The translations under genes were made by a program, and so were the position numbers. The notes beneath the pieces are model-generated. The model worked only from the letters and a program-made list of their open reading frames with translations. It was not told the origin of the DNA and ran no database searches. A stretch of DNA of 14,196 bases from Bacteroidota bacterium (lineage in GTDB: Bacteria > Bacteroidota > Bacteroidia > Bacteroidales > WCHB1-69): contig JAEWNB010000030.1 of the NCBI GenBank assembly GCA_023392945.1, forward strand, positions 1-14,196. Direction: 5' to 3'. Within the stretch, counting starts at the first letter, position 1. The number at the start of each line of letters is the position of its first letter. Shown here piece after piece: positions 5,618 to 12,773 of the stretch.

Positions 5618-6904
5618 ATGAAATTTAAACTGTTTATTGTCAGTGTTTTAATCATCCTAAACTATCAGTGCACCAATAAAAAGAGGAATCTTTATAATTC
5701 TGATGTAAGTTTAATTCCTGTATGCTATAACAATCAATGGGGCTTTATTAAACAAGACGGGGACTATCTGGTATATCCAAAATTTGAAGAAGTAATGACT
5801 TTCACTGAAGGAGTTGCAGCCGTCTGTCTTAATGAAAAATGGGGCTATATCGACTCTACGGGCAACCATATCATCCGCCCCGTTTACAATGAAGTTACCA
5901 TTTTTTCCGAAGGGAAGGCTTTTGTTATGGGTGAATCCGGAGAATTTATTTGTATCAACAAAAAACAAGATACACTTTTTACACTCAACAACGCTAAAAT
6001 TTGCAATGTTTTCAGTAATGGTTATGCAGAAGTTACCTTTCAGGACGGGATCCGCTATGTTGAAAAAAGTGGAAAAATTAGTAATATTAAAACACCTCCG
6101 CTTTCTAAAAATGTAAAACCTCAACCTAAATTTTTGAATGGTCTTTCTTTATCAAAGGATAAATCCGGCAAATACGGATATATCAATGAAAAGGGAAAAT
6201 ATATCATTGATCCTGTCTATGAAGCAGCCGGCAATTTTATGGGTGATTTAGCTTATGTGAAATTAAACGGAAAAATCGGTTTTATTAACTCCAAAGGCGA
6301 TTTATTAGTGGATCCTCGCTATGAAGCATCCTATGACGATTGCAAGTCAGTGACCAGATTAATGAAAGACACTTTACACATTGGAGTTTTTGTAGATAAA
6401 TTCCTTTCAAATACGGTTGATGGAAAATTTAAAGGTTTTTCATCTAATAGAACACTAGAGAATTTTTTGCAAAATGACATATACCGTAAAGAAGGATCAG
6501 CTTTGATTTTAAAGAGCAATACTCAACTGACAGAATATGCTAAACTTATCATGACTCAATACAATTTCAGTGATAATGTATCTGCTCTCAATAAAAAAAT
6601 TGAATTTAACTATGAAGATGGCTTTAATAATACCCGAGATACTGTAAATGTTGATTACAACGATCCGAAAAATGTATATCTTAAAGGAATTGAGTATACG
6701 CTAAAAATTGAGCCGGATTATGCTGACCAAATAAATAGGATTGTCAAAGAATTTAAATTAAAAATAGCAGAAATCTTAACTGTTTCTGCTTCCAGAAACA
6801 ATAATGAATATGTAATAAACGGACAAAAAATGAAAGTTTCTATATCGGTTCCCTCCCAAAATGATGAAAATATTATTCTTATTAAGGTGGACTTTTTTTA
6901 CTAG
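5618..6904 (+). CDS. WG-repeat envelope protein
   Basis: The 428-residue protein starts with a signal-like segment MKFKLFIVSVLIILNYQC. Cys18 could be a lipidation site, although LNYQC is a poor lipobox. Residues from about 34 to 240 contain WG repeats, a beta-rich repeat common in Bacteroidota and Firmicutes surface proteins. Clear copies are QWGFIKQDGDYLVYPKFEEV (40-59), KWGYIDSTGNHIIRPVYNEV (74-93), KYGYINEKGKYIIDPVYEAA (185-204) and KIGFINSKGDLLVDPRYEAS (219-238), with degenerate ones between. Residues from about 240 to 428 form a separate region I do not recognise; it includes a possible helical segment and ends in a beta-rich tail. WG repeats are thought to mediate binding, but the ligand is unknown. 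It has its own promoter box, and ackA follows after 45 bases. Confidence 0.85.
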   Translation: MKFKLFIVSVLIILNYQCTNKKRNLYNSDVSLIPVCYNNQWGFIKQDGDYLVYPKFEEVMTFTEGVAAVCLNEKWGYIDSTGNHIIRPVYNEVTIFSEGKAFVMGESGEFICINKKQDTLFTLNNAKICNVFSNGYAEVTFQDGIRYVEKSGKISNIKTPPLSKNVKPQPKFLNGLSLSKDKSGKYGYINEKGKYIIDPVYEAAGNFMGDLAYVKLNGKIGFINSKGDLLVDPRYEASYDDCKSVTRLMKDTLHIGVFVDKFLSNTVDGKFKGFSSNRTLENFLQNDIYRKEGSALILKSNTQLTEYAKLIMTQYNFSDNVSALNKKIEFNYEDGFNNTRDTVNVDYNDPKNVYLKGIEYTLKIEPDYADQINRIVKEFKLKIAEILTVSASRNNNEYVINGQKMKVSISVPSQNDENIILIKVDFFY

Positions 6905-6949
6905 TGAAATAACAATCTATTATAAATCAAATTATATAAATATCTTATT

Positions 6950-8149
6950 ATGAAAATATTAGTTTTGAATTGTGGAAGTTCTTCCATCAAGTATCAATTG
7001 ATTAACATGAACGATCATTCCGAATTGCTGGCAAAAGGTCTTGTTGAGCGTATCGGATTGGCCATGGGAGAATTTACACATAAGGCTGAGGGTAAAGAAA
7101 AATATTATGAACAAACTCCTATTAAAGACCATGAAATTGGAATTAATTTGGTACTAAAAGCTTTAACAGACTCTGAACATGGAGTTATCAAATCTTTAGA
7201 TGAAATTGCCGCTGTTGGTCATCGGGTTGCTCATGGCGGAGAATTTTTTAAATCAAGCAGTATCGTTACTGCAAAAGAAAGAGAAGAAATTCAGAAATTA
7301 TGTGAACTTGCTCCATTACACAATCCTGCAAATCTGCTCGGCATTGATGTTGTCTCTAAATTAATGCCTGATGTGCCTCAAGTTGCTGTTTTTGACACTT
7401 CTTTTCACCAGACTATGCCTTCTGAAGCTTATCTTTATGCTATTCCATACAAATATTACACTGATAATAAAATCCGTCGTTACGGTTTTCATGGAACCAG
7501 CCATAAATTTGTTGCTCAAAAGGCAGCTCAAATGCTGGGAAAAAATATCGAAGATTTGAAAATAATCGTTTGTCACTTAGGTAATGGGGCCTCAATATGC
7601 GCTATTAAAAACGGAAAATCAGTCGATACTTCCATGGGCTTTACACCGGTTGAAGGTCTAATTATGGGCACTCGTTGTGGCGACCTTGATTTAGGTGCAT
7701 TACTCTATATTGCTGAAAAAGAAAGCCTTGACTTTAAAGGGATGAATGCTCTCATTAATAAAAAATCAGGTTTGGCCGGACTGACCGGAGGAACTACCGA
7801 CATGCGTGACATCATTAAAGGAAAAAATGAAGGGGATGCACTCAAGACGAATGCTTTTAATTGCTTTGCATATCGGGTGAAAAAATATATCGGAGCCTAT
7901 GTGGCAGCAATGAATGGTGTTGACCTTATTATCATGACAGGTGGTATTGGCGAAAATGCTTGTCCTGTTCGTGAAGCTATTCTGAGTGATCTTTCTTTCT
8001 TTGGAGTTGATTTTGATGCCGAAGCAAATAAAAAACACATTGGAAGTGATGGTATTATTTCCATGCAGGAAAGCAAAACTACTGCAATGGTTATCACTAC
8101 CAACGAAGAACTTGTTATTGCAAGAGACACCTACAATTTGGTAAAATAG
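6950..8149 (+). CDS. ackA: Acetate kinase
   Basis: AckA interconverts acetyl phosphate + ADP with acetate + ATP in the cytoplasm, giving ATP at the end of fermentation or activating acetate. The 399 residues equal the usual length. All family motifs are present: LVLNCGSSSIKY (N7, S10), HRVAHGG (R92), LAPLHNP (H124), VFDTSFH (D149), FHGTSH (H181), HLGNGAS, MGTRCGDLD (R242), GGIGENA and NEELVIAR near the C-terminus. These match the catalytic residues known from the Methanosarcina thermophila enzyme, offset by about one. The partner phosphotransacetylase gene (pta), often adjacent, is not in the window. There is no promoter box or terminator in the 45-base gap after the WG-repeat gene, so read-through is possible. 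The downstream DUF62 gene is convergent, 36 bases away. Confidence 0.97.
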   Translation: MKILVLNCGSSSIKYQLINMNDHSELLAKGLVERIGLAMGEFTHKAEGKEKYYEQTPIKDHEIGINLVLKALTDSEHGVIKSLDEIAAVGHRVAHGGEFFKSSSIVTAKEREEIQKLCELAPLHNPANLLGIDVVSKLMPDVPQVAVFDTSFHQTMPSEAYLYAIPYKYYTDNKIRRYGFHGTSHKFVAQKAAQMLGKNIEDLKIIVCHLGNGASICAIKNGKSVDTSMGFTPVEGLIMGTRCGDLDLGALLYIAEKESLDFKGMNALINKKSGLAGLTGGTTDMRDIIKGKNEGDALKTNAFNCFAYRVKKYIGAYVAAMNGVDLIIMTGGIGENACPVREAILSDLSFFGVDFDAEANKKHIGSDGIISMQESKTTAMVITTNEELVIARDTYNLVK

Positions 8150-8185
8150 GCTGTTCCCTTCTCGGAATATGTGGAAAAAATAACA

Positions 8186-8959
8186 CTAGTAGAATTTAAT
8201 TTCCACAGTATCTCCAACCATCAAATTCCCTAAAATAGCAATGTTCCCCTGGAACATTGTTATTTCTAAATACCCTAACCTATTAAAAACGAAGAAAACC
8301 TCATCTTCTTCGGGATTATAAAATTCATGATAACGAGTAATTTTTAAATGCTTACGATTTGAAATCATGGCAGTAAATTTTCTATTTCGTCCGGCTTCCT
8401 TAAACATTGCAATAGGAATATCAGTCACTGCATTACAACTTGAATCTATATAGGCAATTTTCCCGGTAATAATTTTATTTTCAGGATTATAATCGGGTTC
8501 TACTTTTAGTTTTCTTTTATACTGAGGATATTCAACAGTATGTGTTGCTAAATCGTTCTCAAAAAACCATTTTGCCATCTCCAATACTTTCTCGGTAAAA
8601 ATATTCTTCTTCTCGTTATCGGCATATTGAATTGCTTTATCATTACTATCACTTCCAAACATCAAAGAAAAAACACCATTATCCTCTCCAAGAAAAAAAT
8701 GACCACAATGTTCGACTAAAACAGGGAAATTCTTTTCCGACAGAGATACGTTGCTCAAAATAATGTGAAGGGTATTTTCAGGAAAAGAGGAGAAGGAACT
8801 TTTCAAAATAAAAGCGGTTTGCTCTGTATTAAATAACTCAATAGAGTGGCTAATATCAAAAATTGAGATGTCTGGAATTAATGAACACAACCGTCCTTTA
8901 AACATTCCGACATAAGGGTCTTTCAATTTCCAATCGCTTATCAGGGTTATATTTTTCAT
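8186..8959 (-). CDS. DUF62 / SAM hydroxide adenosyltransferase family protein
   Basis: Characterised members of this family hydrolyse S-adenosylmethionine to adenosine and methionine; fluorinases and chlorinases are relatives. The 257-residue product keeps the frame of the fold. It starts MKNITLISDWKLKDPYVGMFKG (family TDFG..D.YV...KG), then IFDISHSIELFN and SFPENTLHIILSN. A pocket segment GEDNGVFSL (91-99) follows, and the C-terminal barrel has KIAYIDSSCNAVTDI (167-181) and GNLMVGDTVEI. The usual VDPGVGT.RR is replaced by SNVSLSEKN (69-77), and the FHGRD segment by IFTEKVLEM (110-118). The Asp-Arg-His set of the hydrolases therefore seems absent and the activity is uncertain. The open frame extends to 9082 but would cross a promoter box at 8979-8986, so the ATG at 8959 is chosen. 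Confidence 0.85.
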   Translation of the reverse strand: MKNITLISDWKLKDPYVGMFKGRLCSLIPDISIFDISHSIELFNTEQTAFILKSSFSSFPENTLHIILSNVSLSEKNFPVLVEHCGHFFLGEDNGVFSLMFGSDSNDKAIQYADNEKKNIFTEKVLEMAKWFFENDLATHTVEYPQYKRKLKVEPDYNPENKIITGKIAYIDSSCNAVTDIPIAMFKEAGRNRKFTAMISNRKHLKITRYHEFYNPEEDEVFFVFNRLGYLEITMFQGNIAILGNLMVGDTVEIKFY

Positions 8960-8978
8960 AATACAAGATTTTGATTTG

Positions 8979-8986
8979 CAAAAATA
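8979..8986 (-). promoter_or_regulatory. -7 box of the DUF62 gene promoter
   Basis: The minus strand reads TATTTTTG followed by CAAATC, about 20 bases before the ATG at 8959. Its presence inside the longer open frame supports the shorter start. No clear -33 TTTG is visible. Confidence 0.6.
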
Positions 8987-9147
8987 CTCTTTATTCAAAA
9001 GAAATATCTTAATTCCATAGAACTTTTTTAATGTTGCTTCCGAATTAAAAAAAGGGAAAAGAATCATTAAAAAAATTTGCATACTTTTGGATATAAAATG
9101 ATCATTTTTTATATCACCCTTATTTCATCATATTTCATTATTATTCG

Positions 9148-9155
9148 TATTTTTG
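9148..9155 (+). promoter_or_regulatory. -7 box of the lipoprotein-aspS unit
   Basis: TATTTTTG followed by GC lies 35 bases upstream of the ATG at 9191. A second match, TACTTTTG at 9082-9089, is about 65 bases further upstream. The first is better placed; either could start transcription of the lipoprotein gene and, by read-through, aspS. Confidence 0.55.
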
Positions 9156-9190
9156 GCATTTGAATTTTAAATTGATTAGAATTGTTTAAA

Positions 9191-9898
9191 ATGAAGACAA
9201 AATATCATATACCGTTATTCATATTAAGCGTGGTTTTTATTTTATCATCTTGTAATTCAGGAAAATATACAAAATCAGAAAAAATTGAGCAACGCATCAT
9301 ATTTCAAAATTATACCGTATCATATAATGCCGGTACTGATAAATTGAATGTAAAGGCTTCTTTCACAGTTAATAATCCCGGTGGAATTTCCCTACAACTA
9401 AATAAGGGAAGTGAAATTCTTTTTAACGGAAAATCATTAGACGGCGACTATTTTGATGATGAGGGATATATTTACCATGATGAATTTGATGGAAAATTAC
9501 CTTCGGAACTTCTTTTTCAATACCGAAACAACGACGACAATATTTTCGATAATCGCCTCAAAATAAACAAATTTGAAATAAAAAATCCGGAACAACTTGT
9601 CATTAGCAAAAATGTTGGGGCAATGCTTTACTATCAGGGAGCTAAATTTTCTGATGACGAAATACTCTTATGTACAATAATAAAAGGAGAAAAACAAATC
9701 ACAACTCTTGAACCCGGAATTCGTTCAAGTGAAAAAGTGGAGTTAACCCCTGAATTACTTATAAATGTTCCGGCTGGGACTTATGAATGTTATTTTACCC
9801 GAACGCTGACTTCATCAGAAGTTAAGTCGATGGATAGAGGCGGTTGGTATATGAGTGAATACATTTCAAAGAAAATAAAAATTATCATTACTAAATAA
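9191..9898 (+). CDS. Lipoprotein of unknown function
   Basis: The 235-residue product begins MKTKYHIPLFILSVVFILSSC, a good signal peptide with lipobox LSSC (Cys21), so it is expected to be lipid-anchored in the cell envelope. The mature part, about 215 residues, looks mostly beta-structured. It has alternating hydrophobic and polar residues, such as IIFQNYTVSYNAGTDKLNVK and ASFTVNNPGGISLQL, and ends ISKKIKIIITK. This suggests one or two immunoglobulin-like sandwiches, but I do not recognise the family. A TTG at 9182 extends the frame by three codons; the ATG gives the proper signal peptide. The stop lies 11 bases before aspS with no signal in between, so the two are probably co-transcribed. 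Confidence 0.8.
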   Translation: MKTKYHIPLFILSVVFILSSCNSGKYTKSEKIEQRIIFQNYTVSYNAGTDKLNVKASFTVNNPGGISLQLNKGSEILFNGKSLDGDYFDDEGYIYHDEFDGKLPSELLFQYRNNDDNIFDNRLKINKFEIKNPEQLVISKNVGAMLYYQGAKFSDDEILLCTIIKGEKQITTLEPGIRSSEKVELTPELLINVPAGTYECYFTRTLTSSEVKSMDRGGWYMSEYISKKIKIIITK

Positions 9899-9909
9899 TA
9901 ATAAGATAG

Positions 9910-11661
9910 ATGTTAAGTACTACTTTTAGAACACACACTTGCGGAGAACTCAATATTTCAAATGTCGGTCAGGCTGTAACTTTATGCGGATGGGTCCAGA
10001 AGATTAGAAAATTGGGAGGGATGACTTTTATTGATTTACGAGATCGTTATGGTATTACTCAACTTGCTTTCAATATTGAAACAAATGCTCCTCTGTGTAA
10101 GCAAATTGAAGAATTGGGAAGAGAGTGGGTTATTGCCGTAACAGGAGAAGTTACCGAACGATACAGCAAAAATATGAATATTCCAACAGGGGAAATAGAA
10201 ATCATCGTTAACAAAGTTGAATTTCTAAGTAAATCCATTACCCCTCCATTTACCATTGAAGACGAATCTGACGGAGGAGATGAACTCAGAATGAAATTCC
10301 GTTTTTTGGATTTACGTCGCAATGCAGTAAAAAAGAATATTCTTTTCCGACATCGGTTATCTATAGAAATCCGAAACTACCTGAATCAACTTAATTTTGT
10401 TGAAATTGAGACTCCATTTTTAATCAATTCCACCCCTGAGGGAGCCCGTGATTTTGTTGTACCTTCTCGAATCAGTCAGGGTAAGTTTTACGCATTACCA
10501 CAATCTCCACAGACTTTCAAACAATTGCTGATGCTTGGAGGATATGACCGATATTTTCAGATTGTAAAATGTTTTCGGGATGAGGATTTGCGTGCAGACA
10601 GACAACCTGAATTTACACAGATCGACTGTGAGATGTCATTTGTATCACAAGAAGATATTTTGCAAATCTTTGAAGGTTTAATCAAGCATATTTTTAAAAC
10701 CGTTAAAAATATCGATATCGACTGCATAGATCAAATCACCTATGCTGATGCCATGAAATATTATGGCAGTGATAAACCTGACCTTCGTTTTGGGATGCGT
10801 TTTACTGAATTAAATGACATTTTAAAGAATAAAGAGTTCAAACTTTTCAACGAAGCTGATCTTCTTGTAGGGTTTGTTGCTGATGGTTGTGCCGGATACA
10901 CTCGTAAACAACTGGATGAATTGGTTGATTTTGTTCGTCGTCCTCAGGTGGGTGCCGGTGGTTTGGTATATATATTGTGTCAGCCTGACGGAAATTACAA
11001 ATCATCGGTTGATAAGTTTTATAATCAGGAAGATTTAAAAAGAGTTGCTGAAAAGTGCCATGCTAAGTCCGGAGATCTTATCCTGATTATGGCAGGTAAA
11101 ACGGAAAAAACACAGACACAGCTTTCGCAGCTTCGCTTGGAAATGGGAACAAGACTAGGCTTGCGTCGTCCGGGAGAATATAAACTGTTATGGGTTATTG
11201 ATTTTCCTTTATTAGAGTGGGATGAAGAGACGCAACGGTTTTATGCAAAACACCATCCATTTACAGCTCCCAAACCCGAACACGAAAGTATTTTGGAGAC
11301 TGATCCCGGGGCAGTAAATGCCAATGCTTATGACTTAGTAATCAACGGCACTGAAATTGGGGGCGGTTCCATCAGAATTCATGATCAGGAGCTACAACGC
11401 AGAATGTTCAGAGCACTTGGATTTAGTGATGAAGATGCCCAGAAGCAATTCGGGTTCCTTATGAATGCTTTTCAATACGGGGCTCCTCCACACGGAGGCA
11501 TTGCTTTCGGATTTGACAGATTGTGTGCGGTACTTTCTGACGTAGACTCTATTCGCGACTTTATAGCTTTTCCAAAAAATAATGCTGCCCGAGACACTAT
11601 GATTGACGCTCCTTCGAGCATTTCCGAAGAACAATTGAAAGAATTAGGTATAAAACTATAA
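9910..11661 (+). CDS. aspS: Aspartyl-tRNA synthetase, bacterial type
   Basis: AspRS is a class IIb synthetase that attaches aspartate to tRNA-Asp. The 583-residue length fits the bacterial type. An OB-fold anticodon-binding domain (about 1-105) has VTLCGWVQKIRKLGGMTFIDLRDR. The catalytic core begins near 140: motif 1 region VEIETPFL (164-171), motif 2 FRDEDLRADRQPEFTQID (222-239) and motif 3 GIAFGFDRL (530-538). The bacterial GAD insertion lies between motifs 2 and 3 (about 285-415). The aspartate pocket QSPQ.FKQLLM is at about 198-208. Leu35 stands where non-discriminating enzymes often have His, which hints at a discriminating enzyme specific for tRNA-Asp; this is inference. It lies 11 bases after a lipoprotein gene, and no terminator is seen before the Wzz-type gene. 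Confidence 0.97.
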   Translation: MLSTTFRTHTCGELNISNVGQAVTLCGWVQKIRKLGGMTFIDLRDRYGITQLAFNIETNAPLCKQIEELGREWVIAVTGEVTERYSKNMNIPTGEIEIIVNKVEFLSKSITPPFTIEDESDGGDELRMKFRFLDLRRNAVKKNILFRHRLSIEIRNYLNQLNFVEIETPFLINSTPEGARDFVVPSRISQGKFYALPQSPQTFKQLLMLGGYDRYFQIVKCFRDEDLRADRQPEFTQIDCEMSFVSQEDILQIFEGLIKHIFKTVKNIDIDCIDQITYADAMKYYGSDKPDLRFGMRFTELNDILKNKEFKLFNEADLLVGFVADGCAGYTRKQLDELVDFVRRPQVGAGGLVYILCQPDGNYKSSVDKFYNQEDLKRVAEKCHAKSGDLILIMAGKTEKTQTQLSQLRLEMGTRLGLRRPGEYKLLWVIDFPLLEWDEETQRFYAKHHPFTAPKPEHESILETDPGAVNANAYDLVINGTEIGGGSIRIHDQELQRRMFRALGFSDEDAQKQFGFLMNAFQYGAPPHGGIAFGFDRLCAVLSDVDSIRDFIAFPKNNAARDTMIDAPSSISEEQLKELGIKL

Positions 11662-11708
11662 GAAAATAATCAAATAGTTATTATTCATAAAAATTAATAT
11701 AAAACAAT

Positions 11709-12773
11709 ATGGAAAAAAATCTCGGAAACACATATAACTCATTCAGTTTACTTGGTTTTATTTGGAATTGGCGCTATACATTATTGATTGTTTGTATCGT
11801 GTCTGCTATTCTGTCTTTTACTTTTTCTACCAAAATTTTCATTCAGCCCAAATTCAAATCCACTGCAATCATCTATGCTCCCAGAACCAATTCTGTTGCC
11901 AAAATACTCTTAAACGAACAGAATTATAATGAAAAATTAGACATGAAAGCCTATGCTGTGGAAGAAGAAACCGAACAGATGATGCAAATTTTAAACTCCC
12001 GGGATATTCAGGATGCTTTAATTAAAAAATTTAATTTATTAACTCACTACGATATTGACACCACTCAAAAATATTGGAAAACTAAAATTTATAAAGCAGT
12101 CACTAACAATGTGAAAATTAAAAGAACTGAATATGGTGCTATTGCGATCATTGTTACCGATTGGGATCCCCAAACAGCAGCTGATATAGCTAATGAAATT
12201 ACTTATCAATTAGATACCATAAAAAATAAAATTGAACATGAACGAGCTGCAACTGCATTTACTTTACTCCAGAAACAAAACGATGAAATTTCTGCTGAAA
12301 TAGAAAAGCTCAATGACTCCTTAAACATCATTATGGAACATGGGGTTTTTGACTTTGAGTCCCAGTCGGAAAGAGTAACTCAACAGTATGCCATTGCTTT
12401 GGCTCAGGGGAATGTGGCTGCCACACAACGTCTTCAAGCCGAGTTGAATAAGCTTTCTACTTGGGGGCCAGTATCCGAGTCTTTGAGAGGTTTGCTCTTT
12501 AATTTTAGAGAATATCAATCTTTATGCAAATCCAAAATGATGGATGCTAAAATGGATATGGAAGCACAAATGCCTGTTAAATTTGTTATTGAAAAAGCAA
12601 CTCCATCGGATAAAAAAGCCTATCCTAAAAAATCTATCGTCATGATAGTTTCTACTTTATCAGCCTTTATTGTGGCTATACTGACACTTCTAATAATGGA
12701 AAATATCAAAAACAACAAAAGGGTTGCAGCACAAAATAATAATATTGAAGAAAACAAGGGCAGCAACATTTAG
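11709..12773 (+). CDS. Wzz/GumC-type polysaccharide chain-length regulator
   Basis: The 354-residue inner-membrane protein has the layout of polysaccharide co-polymerases, which set the length of O-antigen, capsule or exopolysaccharide chains. An N-terminal cytoplasmic stub with FIWNWRYTLLI leads into TM1 (about 22-42). A periplasmic part (about 45-305) follows, with a Wzz-like start FKSTAIIYAP and the helical segment EHERAATAFTLLQKQNDEISAEIEKLND, likely coiled coil. The Pro-containing border ATPSDKKAYPKKS (298-310) precedes TM2 (about 311-331). The protein ends in a short cytoplasmic tail without a tyrosine-kinase domain, so this is the kinase-less form. It is 47 bases after aspS. Its TAG stop is directly followed by the ATG of an O-antigen polymerase-like gene, which supports a shared operon and role. 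Confidence 0.88.
   Translation: MEKNLGNTYNSFSLLGFIWNWRYTLLIVCIVSAILSFTFSTKIFIQPKFKSTAIIYAPRTNSVAKILLNEQNYNEKLDMKAYAVEEETEQMMQILNSRDIQDALIKKFNLLTHYDIDTTQKYWKTKIYKAVTNNVKIKRTEYGAIAIIVTDWDPQTAADIANEITYQLDTIKNKIEHERAATAFTLLQKQNDEISAEIEKLNDSLNIIMEHGVFDFESQSERVTQQYAIALAQGNVAATQRLQAELNKLSTWGPVSESLRGLLFNFREYQSLCKSKMMDAKMDMEAQMPVKFVIEKATPSDKKAYPKKSIVMIVSTLSAFIVAILTLLIMENIKNNKRVAAQNNNIEENKGSNI

Noticed and set aside
5711..6124. Minus-strand 137-codon open frame and a plus-strand 100-codon frame inside the WG-repeat gene
   Set aside because: Both lie wholly within a well-supported coding frame, have no recognisable motifs and no promoter, and are out-of-frame shadows.
8171..8206. GTGGAAA/TTTCCAC inverted repeat between ackA and the DUF62 gene
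   Set aside because: Seven pairs with a 22-base loop, partly inside the DUF62 coding end, and no T-run on either side; not a credible terminator.
8960..9082. 41-residue N-terminal extension of the DUF62 protein
   Set aside because: It crosses a promoter box, and the family motif begins right after the ATG at 8959.
9096..9109. Perfect 14-bp palindrome AAAATGATCATTTT between the DUF62 and lipoprotein promoters
   Set aside because: It could be an operator between divergent promoters, but there is no second copy or known site, and AT-rich palindromes are common here.
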